Assembly: GCF_004341515.1 (NCBI RefSeq)
Contig: NZ_SLZF01000014.1
Location: 152,134 to 216,133 of the forward strand
From: Allobosea sp. BK604
GTDB taxonomy: Bacteria; Pseudomonadota; Alphaproteobacteria; Rhizobiales; Beijerinckiaceae
Length of the DNA: 64,000 bases
Direction of reading: 5' to 3'
The notes below the pieces were generated by a model. That model had not been told where the DNA came from. It made no database searches and saw only the letters and a list, made by a program, of their open reading frames with translations. Positions 1-8,097 of this stretch are shown one piece after another (within the stretch, counting starts at the first letter, position 1; each line of letters starts with the position of its first letter). A program made the translations under genes and the position numbers.

Positions 1-118
1 CCAGGCGGTAGCAGGCGGCGCCATAGCAATCGGCCGCCTGGGCGCCCTGAGCGCCGAGCAGGAACATCGCGGCGAGGCCCGAGCCCGCCAGTCCAGAAAC
101 GAAAGCCTTACGCAACAT
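1..118 (-). CDS. Secreted protein, N-terminal fragment (runs off the left edge)
   Basis: Only the first 39 codons lie in the window. The peptide starts MLRKAFVSGLAGSGLAAMFL and has a classic signal peptide: a positively charged start, a hydrophobic core rich in Leu, Ala and Gly, and a likely signal peptidase I site after AQA (about residue 28). The mature part begins ADCYGAACYRL and has two cysteines close together, so a disulfide in the periplasm is possible. The gene is divergent from the 2OG oxygenase gene at 446. Too little is visible to name a function. Confidence 0.6.
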   Translation of the reverse strand, partial: MLRKAFVSGLAGSGLAAMFLLGAQGAQAADCYGAACYRL

Positions 119-445
119 GGTTAGCCCCAGCCCCAGCACGGCGTCGCTGCGCCGCTTCGTCCAGGTCAAAAAGCCATTTGGCGTTCGTGAACGCAAGGTA
201 AACGCGCAAACAAGGTAAAATTAACCACGCCGCGTGATGGCGGGTTGTTCATGCCTGTTGCGATCGATTGAACACAACCATTCAAATGCAACTCATTTCA
301 CGTTTTGATCGAGGAAGAGGTCGTCGCGAGTTGAATGGTATTACGACTTTGGGATGAAGAAAAGAAATCGCAGTGGTTTTGGCGTCGTGAGCAATATGCT
401 ATGAGGTGTATTGGGCTGAAACAGTAATCGCCGGAGGGTCTGCCT
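119..445. promoter_or_regulatory. Divergent intergenic region
   Basis: This 327-base gap is clearly more AT-rich than the flanking genes and must hold promoters for the leftward secreted protein and the rightward oxygenase. Two direct copies of CAAGGTAAA start at 194 and 211, 17 bases apart, and could be a regulator site. The oxygenase has a good Shine-Dalgarno sequence (GGAGGG) near 433-439. I see no convincing small gene or terminator here. Confidence 0.4.
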
Positions 446-1084
446 ATGCCGGAGGCTTATTCCTGTCTCGATCTCGCAGCCATCCGCGCCGCCCGCACCG
501 AGCGACAACCCTATAACTACATGGTCGCGGACCATGTGATCCAGCTGGGGAGCGTCGACGGATTGAGGGAGGATTTCCCCGATATCCGCGAGCCCGGCTT
601 TTTCCCCGAGGAGGACATCACCCCCAAAGGCTTCTTCGCGTCCTTGCTGACGGAGATGAAGAGCCGCGATGTGTCCGCGATCGTTTCGGAGAAGCTCGAT
701 ATCGACCTGGTCGACAAGCCGAAGATGATCACAATCCGCAAGCTTTCCGCCGCCAAGGACGGCCGCATCCACACCGACAGCGAGTCCAAGATCGCGACCT
801 TGCTCGTCTATCTCAATGACAGCTGGCAGGCATCGAGCGCCGGGCGCTTGCGCGTGCTGCGCAACGGCCAGGATTTCGAGAACATGGCCGAGGAGATCAG
901 CCCGGTGGTCGGCTCGCTCTTCGCCTTCCGCCGCGCCGATAATTCCTGGCACGGACACACCTCCTTCGTCGGCGAGCGGCGCGTCGTCCAGATGACCTGG
1001 CTGCGCAGCCAGGCCGATGTCGAGCGCAAGAAGAGCCGCGGCTCGCTGTCGCATATGCTGAAGCGGTTCCTGCCTTTCGGCTGA
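446..1084 (+). CDS. 2-oxoglutarate/Fe(II)-dependent oxygenase family protein
   Basis: A 212-residue protein with the double-stranded beta-helix signature of 2OG-Fe(II) oxygenases. H109 and D111 form the HxD iron motif (GRIHTDSESK), a distal histidine is H169 or H171 (WHGH), and R178/R179 (GERRVVQ) would bind the 2-oxoglutarate carboxylate. The LLVYLND stretch after HxD and the order of motifs resemble prolyl-4-hydroxylase-like members. There is no signal peptide, so it should be cytoplasmic. It stands alone, with a strong ribosome site (GGAGGG). The substrate cannot be told from sequence; bacterial relatives include peptide, lipid and small-molecule hydroxylases. Confidence 0.8.
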   Translation: MPEAYSCLDLAAIRAARTERQPYNYMVADHVIQLGSVDGLREDFPDIREPGFFPEEDITPKGFFASLLTEMKSRDVSAIVSEKLDIDLVDKPKMITIRKLSAAKDGRIHTDSESKIATLLVYLNDSWQASSAGRLRVLRNGQDFENMAEEISPVVGSLFAFRRADNSWHGHTSFVGERRVVQMTWLRSQADVERKKSRGSLSHMLKRFLPFG

Positions 1085-1176
1085 GGCGAGGGCGGCCTTG
1101 CGGCGCTCTCTGTCAATCCGGGCGCGCCTGGCTTAGGACATCCTGACGAGAGCTCGTGAGCGCGTCAGGATCCGCC

Positions 1177-2052
1177 ATGCCGACCATCGCCAATGACCAG
1201 CTGACCGTCGAGATCGCCCCGCTCGGTGCCGAACTTCACGCAATCACGGACAAGGCCGGGCGGAACTGGCTCTGGCATGGCGACCCGGCCTTTTGGGCCG
1301 GGCGCTCGCCTCTGCTCTTTCCGGTCGTCGGCAAGCACCGCGACGGCATGGTGCTGATCGAGGGCCGGCACTATCCGATCAAGCCGCATGGCGTCGCTCG
1401 CACCAGCAGCTTCGCCATGGTCGATCAGGCGCCGGGCCATTGCGTGCTGCGGCTGACCGATTCCGGGCAATCGCGCGAATCCTACCCCTTCGCCTTCGTG
1501 CTCGACATGGGCTACCGGCTCGACGGCGCCTCGCTGACCCTGGAAGCGCGCATCGGCAATCGCGACGACCGGCCGATGCCCTTCTGCTTCGGCTATCATC
1601 CGGCCTTCCCCTGGCCGCTGCCGGGCGCGGAGGGCCTGCCGCACGCCATCCATCTCGACGGACCGCGCGAGCCGAAGCATCTCAGGATCGACCGCGACGG
1701 CCTGCTCCTGCCGGAACTGCATGATTCCGTGTTCAGCAAGGGCGTGCTGACGCTCGACCATTCCTTCTTCGCCGACGACGCGCTGATCTATGCCGAGGGC
1801 ACGGGACCGAGCCTCTGGTACGGCGCCGAGGGCCATCCCGGCATCAGGGTCGATTGCCCGGACATGCCGCATCTCGGCATCTGGACCAAGCCGGGCGCGC
1901 CCTATATCTGCATCGAGCCCTGGCACGGACTGCCTTCGGCGGCCGATGCCGAGACGCCGCTCGACCAGCGCCCGGGCGCGATCATGCTCGCACCGGGAGA
2001 GGAGAGGGCGCTGGCGATGCGGCTGACCTTCGGGGTTGCCGGACCGGTCTGA
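1177..2052 (+). CDS. Aldose 1-epimerase family protein (LacX/YeaD-like)
   Basis: A 291-residue galactose-mutarotase-fold protein, predicted to interconvert alpha and beta anomers of a sugar or sugar phosphate, or to bind a sugar. Visible signatures are RSPLLFP (43-49), KPHGVAR (69-75), GYHPAFPW (139-146, with H141 as likely acid) and IEPWHG (246-251, with E247 as likely base). No signal peptide is present. The ATG at 1177 is chosen because AGGA lies a few bases upstream; an in-frame GTG at 1156 would add seven residues. The LacX branch usually has unknown natural substrates, so only the family is secure. Confidence 0.85.
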   Translation: MPTIANDQLTVEIAPLGAELHAITDKAGRNWLWHGDPAFWAGRSPLLFPVVGKHRDGMVLIEGRHYPIKPHGVARTSSFAMVDQAPGHCVLRLTDSGQSRESYPFAFVLDMGYRLDGASLTLEARIGNRDDRPMPFCFGYHPAFPWPLPGAEGLPHAIHLDGPREPKHLRIDRDGLLLPELHDSVFSKGVLTLDHSFFADDALIYAEGTGPSLWYGAEGHPGIRVDCPDMPHLGIWTKPGAPYICIEPWHGLPSAADAETPLDQRPGAIMLAPGEERALAMRLTFGVAGPV

Positions 2053-2106
2053 GCCCGAACGGATGATCATGCGACGAGATCGAGGTGAAGCGGGATTGCC
2101 CGCTTG

Positions 2107-2205
2107 GAGCAGGTCCGCGCGTCTCTGAGACGCGAAAACGCTCTATCCTTTTGTTCTGGCACATGTTCTTGATGTGAGCCGGTCTCCACTTCGATCGAAA
2201 TGCAC
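2107..2205 (-). repeat. Repeat family A, degenerate copy
   Basis: Reverse-orientation relative of the roughly 100-bp two-hairpin element found intact elsewhere in the window. Recognisable pieces are GAAAACGCTCTATCC near 2134, then TTTTGTTCTGGCAC, and GAGCCGGTCTCCACTTCGAT near 2177-2196. Many mismatches mark it as old. It lies just after the epimerase gene. Confidence 0.6.
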
Positions 2206-2416
2206 CAGGCAGACGTCCGCAGGCTCGTTGCTGTGTCCTGACCGAAATCTCAAATCGCCCGACTTTGGTCTGTAGATTCATGTGGCCGCGTTGCTATCAT
2301 GATCACACGGGGTTGCGGCGGCTATTGCTCCGGGTATACGCTTTACGATGCCTTTTATATTGTACTCGGACCGGAGCTTTCAGAGAGCGCCGCGACGGCT
2401 ATTTTTCAGCATGACG

Positions 2417-2452
2417 GCCGGCACCGCTCTTCGGGGCGGTGTCGGCTTTTTT
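2417..2452 (+). terminator. Strong intrinsic terminator without an assigned gene
   Basis: An 11-bp GC-rich stem, GCCGGCACCGC (2417-2427) against GCGGTGTCGGC (2436-2446) with one G-U pair, is followed at once by six T (2447-2452). This is a textbook rho-independent terminator reading rightward. The nearest rightward coding gene ends at 2052, 365 bases upstream, so the terminator may end a small RNA that starts between about 2290 and 2400. Confidence 0.75.
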
Positions 2453-2824
2453 ATTCGCCGCGGCGTAGCGTTTCGAAAGCAGAAGCTTCTTCTCAGCGGG
2501 CTAAAACAACACTGAAGACGGGTGATGTCATCTGGCAAGATCTTGCCCGGATCGGTATCGCCGTCATAGGCTGTGAAATACGGCGCGCTGCCATGGTCTC
2601 CGAACTGCGGAAGCGGCCGGTCTCATCCTCATCAGGGCAGGGCATCTGACGGCCCGATCTCACCCGAAATGCGGGGCAGCGACCATTCGCTCTCCCATCC
2701 GAGGCATGCCCGGAGCGAACGAAGTGCCCCGCACGGGCCGTGCCGTTCTCCCTTTGAGCCATGGACAGTCTTCGCCAGGCCGGCACCATTCCGCCGGTGG
2801 GCGGAATGCAATGGGGAGCTGGGC

Positions 2825-3013
2825 ATGGAGATGGATTTCGAGCGGCCGCTCGCGAAGGATGCGCCGAAGGCGACCGTCGGAGCGCCGAAATTGGGAAGAT
2901 CAAAAAACGATCTTGCCATGGTCCTTGAGGAAATTCGCGCCAATCAGGCAGAGCAGGCGGAGACGCTCGCCAACCTTCAGCGCTCCTTGCGCGCGATGCG
3001 TTGGCAGAAATAG
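2825..3013 (+). CDS. Possible small protein, 62 residues
   Basis: An ATG at 2825, preceded by a GGGGAG ribosome-site-like sequence, opens a 62-codon frame. The product is hydrophilic; residues 26-58 (from SKNDLAMVLEEIRANQAEQA onward) look like a single amphipathic helix with possible coiled-coil character. Two hairpins follow 35-90 bases after the stop. Family not recognised. A longer frame starting at 2573 has no coding character in its first part and was not used. Confidence 0.35.
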   Translation: MEMDFERPLAKDAPKATVGAPKLGRSKNDLAMVLEEIRANQAEQAETLANLQRSLRAMRWQK

Positions 3014-3047
3014 CGTCGGGCAGGACGATCAACAGTGGGAGTTCAGA

Positions 3048-3102
3048 GCGTCGGACCCCATCGTGGTCCGACGCCTTGAGCTGCGGCCCCTATCGGGGCT
3101 GC
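3048..3102. other. Two adjacent strong hairpins
   Basis: The first is a perfect 10-bp inverted repeat, GCGTCGGACC (3048-3057) with GGTCCGACGC (3065-3074) and a 7-base loop. The second is GCGGCCCC (3083-3090) with GGGGCTGC (3095-3102), one G-U pair and a 4-base loop. Neither has a T-tract, so they are not classic terminators; they may protect a 3' end or fold an RNA. They lie between the 62-residue candidate gene and the 27-residue candidate on the other strand. Confidence 0.5.
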
Positions 3103-3174
3103 GATGGTCGGCTCGTCCGGCCTGGGACCGGGACCGTGCCCAGCGGAATTCCGATTGCGGAACATTCCCCGCAT

Positions 3175-3258
3175 TCAGCCGGTCGGCGGCCGCTCCCATG
3201 CCATGAGGCCGATTGCGGAAACGCAGCCAATCAGGATCGTGAATTCGAAAAGGCCCAT
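3175..3258 (-). CDS. Possible 27-residue single-pass membrane microprotein
   Basis: A 28-codon frame on the minus strand encodes MGLFEFTILIGCVSAIGLMA followed by WERPPTG. Residues about 5-20 are strongly hydrophobic and long enough for one membrane helix, and the tail is polar and Pro-rich. A good Shine-Dalgarno sequence (GGGAGG) sits five bases before the ATG. Size, hydrophobicity and ribosome site are like known bacterial membrane microproteins, but I recognise no family. Frames this short occur by chance, so this is a candidate only. Confidence 0.35.
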   Translation of the reverse strand: MGLFEFTILIGCVSAIGLMAWERPPTG

Positions 3259-3554
3259 AGAAGCCTCCCATTGAATTCGTGCGCGAAGCGAACCGACGGG
3301 GATGCGCAGCCGTTCCACTCACCTTCACGCTATGCCTACCGAACCGTTGCGGTGATCGAAGACGCGCGATTTCGAGCCGCCACCAAGCTCTCGGCACGCG
3401 CCGGTCAACGAGTAGGCGTCGCAAGACCTAAGTCTCTTAAGTGACTTGAAGAACACGGTCAGCGTTTACTGTGCAGAATCCAGCAAGGGCCGCTTTCGCG
3501 ATACGCCGGAATATTCTACGCCGAGACTGCGGCGGGGGCTGCGGGTACCAAAGC
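3259..3554. other. Intergenic stretch upstream of the acyltransferase
   Basis: About 300 bases that should contain the promoter of the acyltransferase gene and, on the other strand, of the 27-residue candidate. Apart from the GGGAGG ribosome site of the latter I see no clear operator, terminator or repeat. Confidence 0.35.
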
Positions 3555-4751
3555 ATGACGCGCAAACATATTCCCGAGCTTGACGGCGTGCGGGGGCTCG
3601 CCTGTCTTCTCGTAATCGTCCTGCACGTCGTGGTCGCCCCGCTTCCGCTCTTCCCGGGCACTTGGTTTGATCTTGCCCGGTTTCGAATTCAGCCCTTCAT
3701 GAGCGGCGGCGTTGACTTGTTCTTCATCCTGTCGGGCTTCCTGATTTCGGGAGCCCTGATGGATAGCAAGGGCTCGCCAGGCTATTTTCGCGCGTTCTGG
3801 ACGCGCCGCATCGCACGTATCTTCCCGGTCTACTACTTGATGATCATCTTCTCGATCGTCGCGCGTGCTGCCTATGACGTAAGCCCAGCCCCGGTTTTGC
3901 ACGCTCTGGTGAACCTGTCCCTGCCCGAGGGCTATTACGCGATCTTCTCGCAGAACATCGTGATGGCCCTGACCAAGGCGTCGGGAAACAACATCCTCGG
4001 GGTGACATGGTCGCTCGCGATCGAGGAGCAGTTTTATCTCGTCTTCCCGTTCCTCGTCTTCCTCGTTCCCCGGCGCTGGCTGGTCGTGTCGGCGGTTGCG
4101 GTGGTGGTTTCGACTCCGCTGATCCGGGCATTGGTTGTTGCGAATGTGAACTGGCAGGCCGGTTATCTGCTGACGGTCGCGCGGATGGACGCGCTCATGC
4201 TCGGCGTATTGCTCGCCGCGCTCGTGCGCCACGCGCCGGCTCTGGCCATAGCCCGACGCGTACAAGGGCCGCTCAACTGGCTCGCGCTGGCGCTCATCAT
4301 CATGCAGCTCTGCGATTTCTGGGGCTATGTCGGCGAGCAGTGGCGGCTCTCGCTGGGCGGAAACATCACGTACCTGATGCTGATCGTCGCTCAGTATCCG
4401 TTGATCAACATCGCCATGGCCTGCCTCATGCTCAACATCTTCACACGAGAGGCCGGCCCGCTGCGCCCGATTTTCACGAGCAGGATTCTCACTTCGATCG
4501 GCCTCATCTCTTATGGGGCGTACATGTACCATCAGGTCGTGAACTATGCGCTGTGGCGCTGGCTTTACGCATCGAACCCGCGTGAGATGACCTTGCATCA
4601 GGCTTATATGCCTGTGACGGTGTTGCTGATCACGGCGGCTATCTCATGGGTCTCGCTGCGCTACTTCGAGATGCCGATCCGCCGCTGGATTACACGGCAG
4701 TCCAGGCGTGACGCTGCTTCTGCGGGAGCGCTGACAGCAAAGCGTGCCTAG
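3555..4751 (+). CDS. Acyltransferase family 3 membrane protein (OafA/YrhL-like)
   Basis: A 398-residue integral membrane protein of the acyltransferase-3 family, which O-acylates surface sugars such as lipopolysaccharide O-antigen, Nod factor or exopolysaccharide. The start has the typical PELDGVRGLACLLVIVLHVV, with the conserved histidine of the first helix, then GGVDLFFILSGFLISG and RRIARIFPVYY. About ten membrane helices follow. The ATG at 3555 fits the family start MTRKHIPELDG; an upstream in-frame codon at 3471 would add an arginine-rich, non-conserved tail. The stop codon TAG (4749-4751) is the first part of a repeat family A element. No polysaccharide genes are adjacent, so the acceptor is unknown. 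Confidence 0.88.
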   Translation: MTRKHIPELDGVRGLACLLVIVLHVVVAPLPLFPGTWFDLARFRIQPFMSGGVDLFFILSGFLISGALMDSKGSPGYFRAFWTRRIARIFPVYYLMIIFSIVARAAYDVSPAPVLHALVNLSLPEGYYAIFSQNIVMALTKASGNNILGVTWSLAIEEQFYLVFPFLVFLVPRRWLVVSAVAVVVSTPLIRALVVANVNWQAGYLLTVARMDALMLGVLLAALVRHAPALAIARRVQGPLNWLALALIIMQLCDFWGYVGEQWRLSLGGNITYLMLIVAQYPLINIAMACLMLNIFTREAGPLRPIFTSRILTSIGLISYGAYMYHQVVNYALWRWLYASNPREMTLHQAYMPVTVLLITAAISWVSLRYFEMPIRRWITRQSRRDAASAGALTAKRA

Positions 4752-4850
4752 AGCATTTTCGAGCGAAGTGGATACCGGTTCGCGTGAAGAAAATGCGTCA
4801 AAACAAGTAGATAGAGAATTTTCGCGATTCGAAGAAACGCGGAAATGCTC
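4749..4850 (+). repeat. Repeat family A (two-hairpin palindromic element)
   Basis: Near-complete copy. Module 1 begins TAGAGCATTTTCGAGCGAAG and closes with GAAGAAAATGCGTC; module 2 ends CGCGGAAATGCTC. The first three bases are the stop codon of the acyltransferase gene. Compare copies at 7974, 28905, 29796, 34907 and 58437. Confidence 0.9.
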
Positions 4851-4894
4851 CAGTTCAGGATTGCCCGGTCCGGGAGCGGACGGCGCGCGAGTTA

Positions 4895-4956
4895 GGCTGT
4901 GTCGTCTGAGACTGCTTGCGGTGCGTTCCCAGGCTGGCTTACCGGGCGACACAGCC
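4895..4956. repeat. 62-bp stretch bounded by 10-bp inverted repeats
   Basis: GGCTGTGTCG (4895-4904) and CGACACAGCC (4947-4956) are perfect inverted repeats 42 bases apart. The ends look like insertion-sequence termini (many start GGCTGTGT), so this could be a small element remnant. It could also be a chance hairpin. The rest of 4851-5039 holds nothing I can name. Confidence 0.35.
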
Positions 4957-5039
4957 AGCTCCGATTTCAGGATCTGTTGCCACTTGATCCTTCGTTCATT
5001 GCCATTTGAAACTTCGCGCTACAGCGACAGACTACCGGC

Positions 5040-6347
5040 CTAAGTCTGCCCCGGCCTCAGCTTGTAGAAGACGTGGCGGCCGATCACGTCCATTTTCTTG
5101 AGCTTCTTCGCCCAATACGGCCGGACATAGTCGGCATGGTAATGCGTGGAGGCGCCGACTTCCGCGAGATAGGTCGTGCCCTCATAGACCTCGCGCGCGA
5201 TGCGGACCGAGGCGCGCCACGGCTCCGGTTCGGTGATGCGCAGCGACTTGCCCTCGCAGGCGAAGGTGAACTGGCAGGCGAGATAGCGGTTGCGGTTCTG
5301 GTAGACCGTGCCGCAGACGGTGTTCGGATAGAGCCCGCTCTTCACCCGGTTGAGCACGACCTGCGCCACTGCGGCCCGGCCTTCGTCCGATTCCGAGCGC
5401 GCCTCGAAATAGACGGCCTCGGCCAGGCAGCGCTGTTCCTTAGCCATGTCCTCCGGCACGATCAGCCCGGTATAGATCTCGCGCGGGCCGGGATCGGCCT
5501 TGCCGACCAGGCTGCTCGACGAGGTCGTGCCGCGCGAGACCAGGCTCGGCTTGGCGACGTTGCCGAGCGCCGGCGCCTGCGGGGGCGGCGGCAAGGTCGC
5601 GACATTGTAGTTGACCGACGGGGTCGTCGAGGACGAGGAGGACGAGCGCGGCACCGATGGGGAGGAGCCATCGATGCTTTCCAGATGCAGCTCGGCCTGG
5701 CGCGGCGAGGTGATGACCGGCTTCAGCGAGCTCAGCGGCGAGGAATCGGAGAGCGCCGGATCGGTCAGCCCTTCGTCGAAGGGCAGGGGCTCGAAGCCGA
5801 CCGGCGGGTCGGTGAGCTCATGCTCGCGGATGGCATCGAGGGAGAAGCCGCCGGAAATCAGCCCCGGCTGGTTGTCGCCGAAGACGATGGCCTCGAGCTC
5901 GCGCGGCGGCGCTTTTCCGGAGAGTGTCGGCCGCAGGCCGGGCAGCGGGTCGCCCTTATGGCTGCGATCGACCTCGGGGAAGACGCCGACGACGCGTTTC
6001 ATGTCCTCGCGCGGCAGGCGTGGATCGACGACGACGCGCCGTTCGGGATCGTCGAAGGAGAGATGCGCCTGCTGGAAGGAGGAGGAGAGCGACAGGCCGG
6101 GCAGCCGGAAGGCGCTGGCCGCGACCAGCATCGAAGGCCCCTCGTCGAGCTCGGACAGGATCGCCGGCGCGACACGCGGCACGGCCGAAAGCGGGGCGCT
6201 GTCGAGCGCCGCATTCTGCCCGGCGGAGGCGGTGAAGGAGACGAGCATGCCGAAGGACAGGGCCCAGGGCGCGACCGTCGCCAGCGCCCATTTGACCTTG
6301 AGCGATCCGGCCCGCCGCTTACGCCGATGCAACCGCAACTGACTCAA
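5040..6347 (-). CDS. Cell-wall hydrolase of the SleB/CwlJ family (Hydrolase_2)
   Basis: A 435-residue envelope protein. A basic start (about 1-18) is followed by a hydrophobic segment, WALATVAPWALSFGMLVSFT, that acts as signal or anchor. Residues about 45-300 are a low-complexity linker rich in Pro and Ser. The last 130 residues form the SleB domain: LAEAVYFEAR (308-317) carries the catalytic glutamate E315, followed by AAVAQVVLNRVKSGLYP, the cysteine pair in YLACQFTFAC, and STHYHADYVRPYW. The family cleaves peptidoglycan as a lytic transglycosylase or muramidase; non-sporulating alphaproteobacteria carry such copies for wall remodelling. It stands alone, leftward. Confidence 0.9.
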   Translation of the reverse strand: MSQLRLHRRKRRAGSLKVKWALATVAPWALSFGMLVSFTASAGQNAALDSAPLSAVPRVAPAILSELDEGPSMLVAASAFRLPGLSLSSSFQQAHLSFDDPERRVVVDPRLPREDMKRVVGVFPEVDRSHKGDPLPGLRPTLSGKAPPRELEAIVFGDNQPGLISGGFSLDAIREHELTDPPVGFEPLPFDEGLTDPALSDSSPLSSLKPVITSPRQAELHLESIDGSSPSVPRSSSSSSTTPSVNYNVATLPPPPQAPALGNVAKPSLVSRGTTSSSSLVGKADPGPREIYTGLIVPEDMAKEQRCLAEAVYFEARSESDEGRAAVAQVVLNRVKSGLYPNTVCGTVYQNRNRYLACQFTFACEGKSLRITEPEPWRASVRIAREVYEGTTYLAEVGASTHYHADYVRPYWAKKLKKMDVIGRHVFYKLRPGQT

Positions 6348-6585
6348 GACTGCTCTGCCCGCCCTGACGACATGATACCGGTGGCGCGGATTCGTGCGCT
6401 TTCCGACGAATCCGTTATCGGTCCGGTAGGGTTGAGGGCCGGTTAATGCCGCCGCGAAAATTCGGCGCCGCGACCGGTCGCATGAGCCGGCGTGATGCTG
6501 CGCCTAACGAAAACGCGTTGTTCCACCACTCTCTCAGACGCTAACGTGCAGCCACACGATCCCCGAATCCTGGCGGAGATACCCC

Positions 6586-7824
6586 ATGAACGCGGCTCCC
6601 CAGCGCAGCTATGCGCCGGAAATCATTGTCGCTGCCGGCTGCCTGATTGCGCTCATCACCTTCGGGCCGCGCGCCAGCGCCGGCCTGTTCCAGATCCCGA
6701 TGACCGTGCAGTTCGGCTGGGGCCGCGACACCTTCGGCCTGGCGCTTGCGATCCAGAACCTGCTCTGGGGCCTCGGCGCGCCCTTCGCCGGCGCGATCGC
6801 CGACCGATTCGGTACGGTACGCGTGCTGTGCGCCGGCGCGCTGCTTTATGCTGCCGGCCTCGTCATGATGGCCTATGCCTCGACGCCGCTGCAGCTCCAT
6901 CTCGGCGCCGGTGTGCTGATCGGCTTCGGCCTCTCGGCCTGCTCCTTCAACCTCGTGCTCGCCGCCTTCGGCAAGCTCCTGCCCGAGAGCTGGCGGCCGA
7001 TGGCCTTCGGCGCCGGCACGGCGGCCGGCTCCTTCGGCCAGTTCCTGTTCCCGCCGATCGGCAACATCCTGATCGACACGCTCGGCTGGCAGCAGGCGCT
7101 CGTCGTCTTCGCCTTCACCCTGCTGCCGGTGCTGCCGCTGACCGTCATCCTGGCGACCCGCAAGCTCGGGGGCTCGGGCGCGCAGCAGGCCGCCGCCGCG
7201 AACCTGCCGAACCAGACCGTCGTCCAGGCGCTGACCGAGGCCTTCAAGCACCGGAGCTATGTCTTCCTGGTGCTCGGCTTCTTCACCTGCGGCTTCCAAC
7301 TCGCCTTCATCACCGTCCATATGCCGGCCTATCTCAAGGATGCCGGCCTGCCGGCCTGGGTCGGCGGCTGGACGCTGGCGGTGATCGGCCTCGCCAACGC
7401 GGTCGGCTCGCTCTCCTCGGGCTGGCTTTCGACGCGCATGCCCAAGCGCCATTTGCTGGCCTGGATCTATTTCGGCCGGGCGGTGGCGATCGCCGCCTTC
7501 ATCCTCTTGCCGGCGAGCCCGGCGACGGCGCTCGCCTTCGGCGTGGTCATCGGCCTGTTCTGGCTCTCGACGGTGCCGCCGACCTCCTCGCTGGTCATGC
7601 TGATGTTCGGCACCAAATACATGGCGATGCTCTACGGCTTCGCGTTTTTCTCGCACCAGGTCGGCGGCTTCCTCGGCGTGCTGCTCGGCGGCGTGCTCTA
7701 TGAGCGCTTCGGCTCCTACGAGATCGTCTGGTGGCTTTCGGTCGCGCTCGGCGTCGCCTCGGCCCTGATCAACCTGCCGATCGTCGAGAAGCCGGTCGAG
7801 CGCGCGGTGCCGCAGCCGGCCTGA
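6586..7824 (+). CDS. Major facilitator superfamily (MFS) transporter
   Basis: A 412-residue protein with about twelve predicted membrane helices. The loop GAIADRFGTVRVL after helix 2 is the MFS motif A region, and the first helices (FGPRASAGLFQIPMTVQFGW) resemble the monocarboxylate/oxalate-formate antiporter branch. It should import or export a small organic anion, but the substrate is not deducible. The ATG follows GGAGATACCCC. The stop TGA is followed directly by a family B palindrome. Downstream acuI may be independent, as more than 250 bases and two repeats intervene. Confidence 0.85.
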   Translation: MNAAPQRSYAPEIIVAAGCLIALITFGPRASAGLFQIPMTVQFGWGRDTFGLALAIQNLLWGLGAPFAGAIADRFGTVRVLCAGALLYAAGLVMMAYASTPLQLHLGAGVLIGFGLSACSFNLVLAAFGKLLPESWRPMAFGAGTAAGSFGQFLFPPIGNILIDTLGWQQALVVFAFTLLPVLPLTVILATRKLGGSGAQQAAAANLPNQTVVQALTEAFKHRSYVFLVLGFFTCGFQLAFITVHMPAYLKDAGLPAWVGGWTLAVIGLANAVGSLSSGWLSTRMPKRHLLAWIYFGRAVAIAAFILLPASPATALAFGVVIGLFWLSTVPPTSSLVMLMFGTKYMAMLYGFAFFSHQVGGFLGVLLGGVLYERFGSYEIVWWLSVALGVASALINLPIVEKPVERAVPQPA

Positions 7825-7860
7825 GAGCATGTTCCGCAAAAGTGGGAACCGCTTTTGCGC
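7825..7860. repeat. Repeat family B-like palindrome
   Basis: GAGCATGTTC followed by CGCAAAAG (7835-7842) and CTTTTGCG (7852-7859) forms a hairpin with a 9-base loop containing GTGGGAACC. It is a diverged version of the short element with AAAAGTGG and GGTTTTCGG halves seen at 24301, 25793 and 50300. Confidence 0.6.
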
Positions 7861-7973
7861 TGATCCGGCCCGGATTCTGATCGTTCGACCGATTCCTGTA
7901 GAAGGGATTGCGCGCTGACGCGCCGGCTTGCCGCTTGCGGGCGGCGGCGGGGCGGGGTCATCTGCCTGCCGAC

Positions 7974-8074
7974 TAGAGCATTTTCGAGCGAAGTGGATAC
8001 CGGTTCGCGTGAAGAAAATGCCTCAAACAAAGGGATGGAGAATCTTCGCGGTTCGGAGGAGCGCGGAAATGCTC
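7974..8074 (+). repeat. Repeat family A
   Basis: Copy starting TAGAGCATTTTCGAGCGAAG and ending GCGCGGAAATGCTC. It ends 23 bases before the acuI start codon, so it lies in that gene's 5' leader. Module 2 has lost part of its symmetry (ATCTTCGCGGTTCGGAGGAG). Confidence 0.88.
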
Positions 8075-8097
8075 TGGTGCATGGCAGGAGAGAACCG

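Larger units (their letters stand above)
2053..2824. other. Gene-poor stretch with decayed repeat and orphan terminator
   Basis: About 770 bases without a convincing protein gene. It holds a decayed copy of repeat family A in reverse orientation (2107-2205) and a strong intrinsic terminator (2417-2452). Base composition around 2280-2410 is more AT-rich than in genes. The open frame that starts at 2299 reads straight through the terminator and has no coding character, so it is not called. A short transcript ending at 2452 is possible. Confidence 0.5.

Noticed and set aside
2299..2649. A 116-codon plus-strand frame in the gene-poor region
   Set aside because: It runs through a strong terminator and lacks coding character.
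3048..3102. Intrinsic terminators at the double hairpin
   Set aside because: The stems are strong but no T-tract follows on either strand.
5073..6446. A 457-codon plus-strand frame opposite the SleB-type gene
   Set aside because: It mirrors the SleB gene, whose product has a clear signal, catalytic motif and family length. The antisense peptide has no recognisable feature.
7993..8097. N-terminal extension of AcuI
   Set aside because: It would translate repeat family A; the start at 8098 has a good ribosome site and the family N-terminus.
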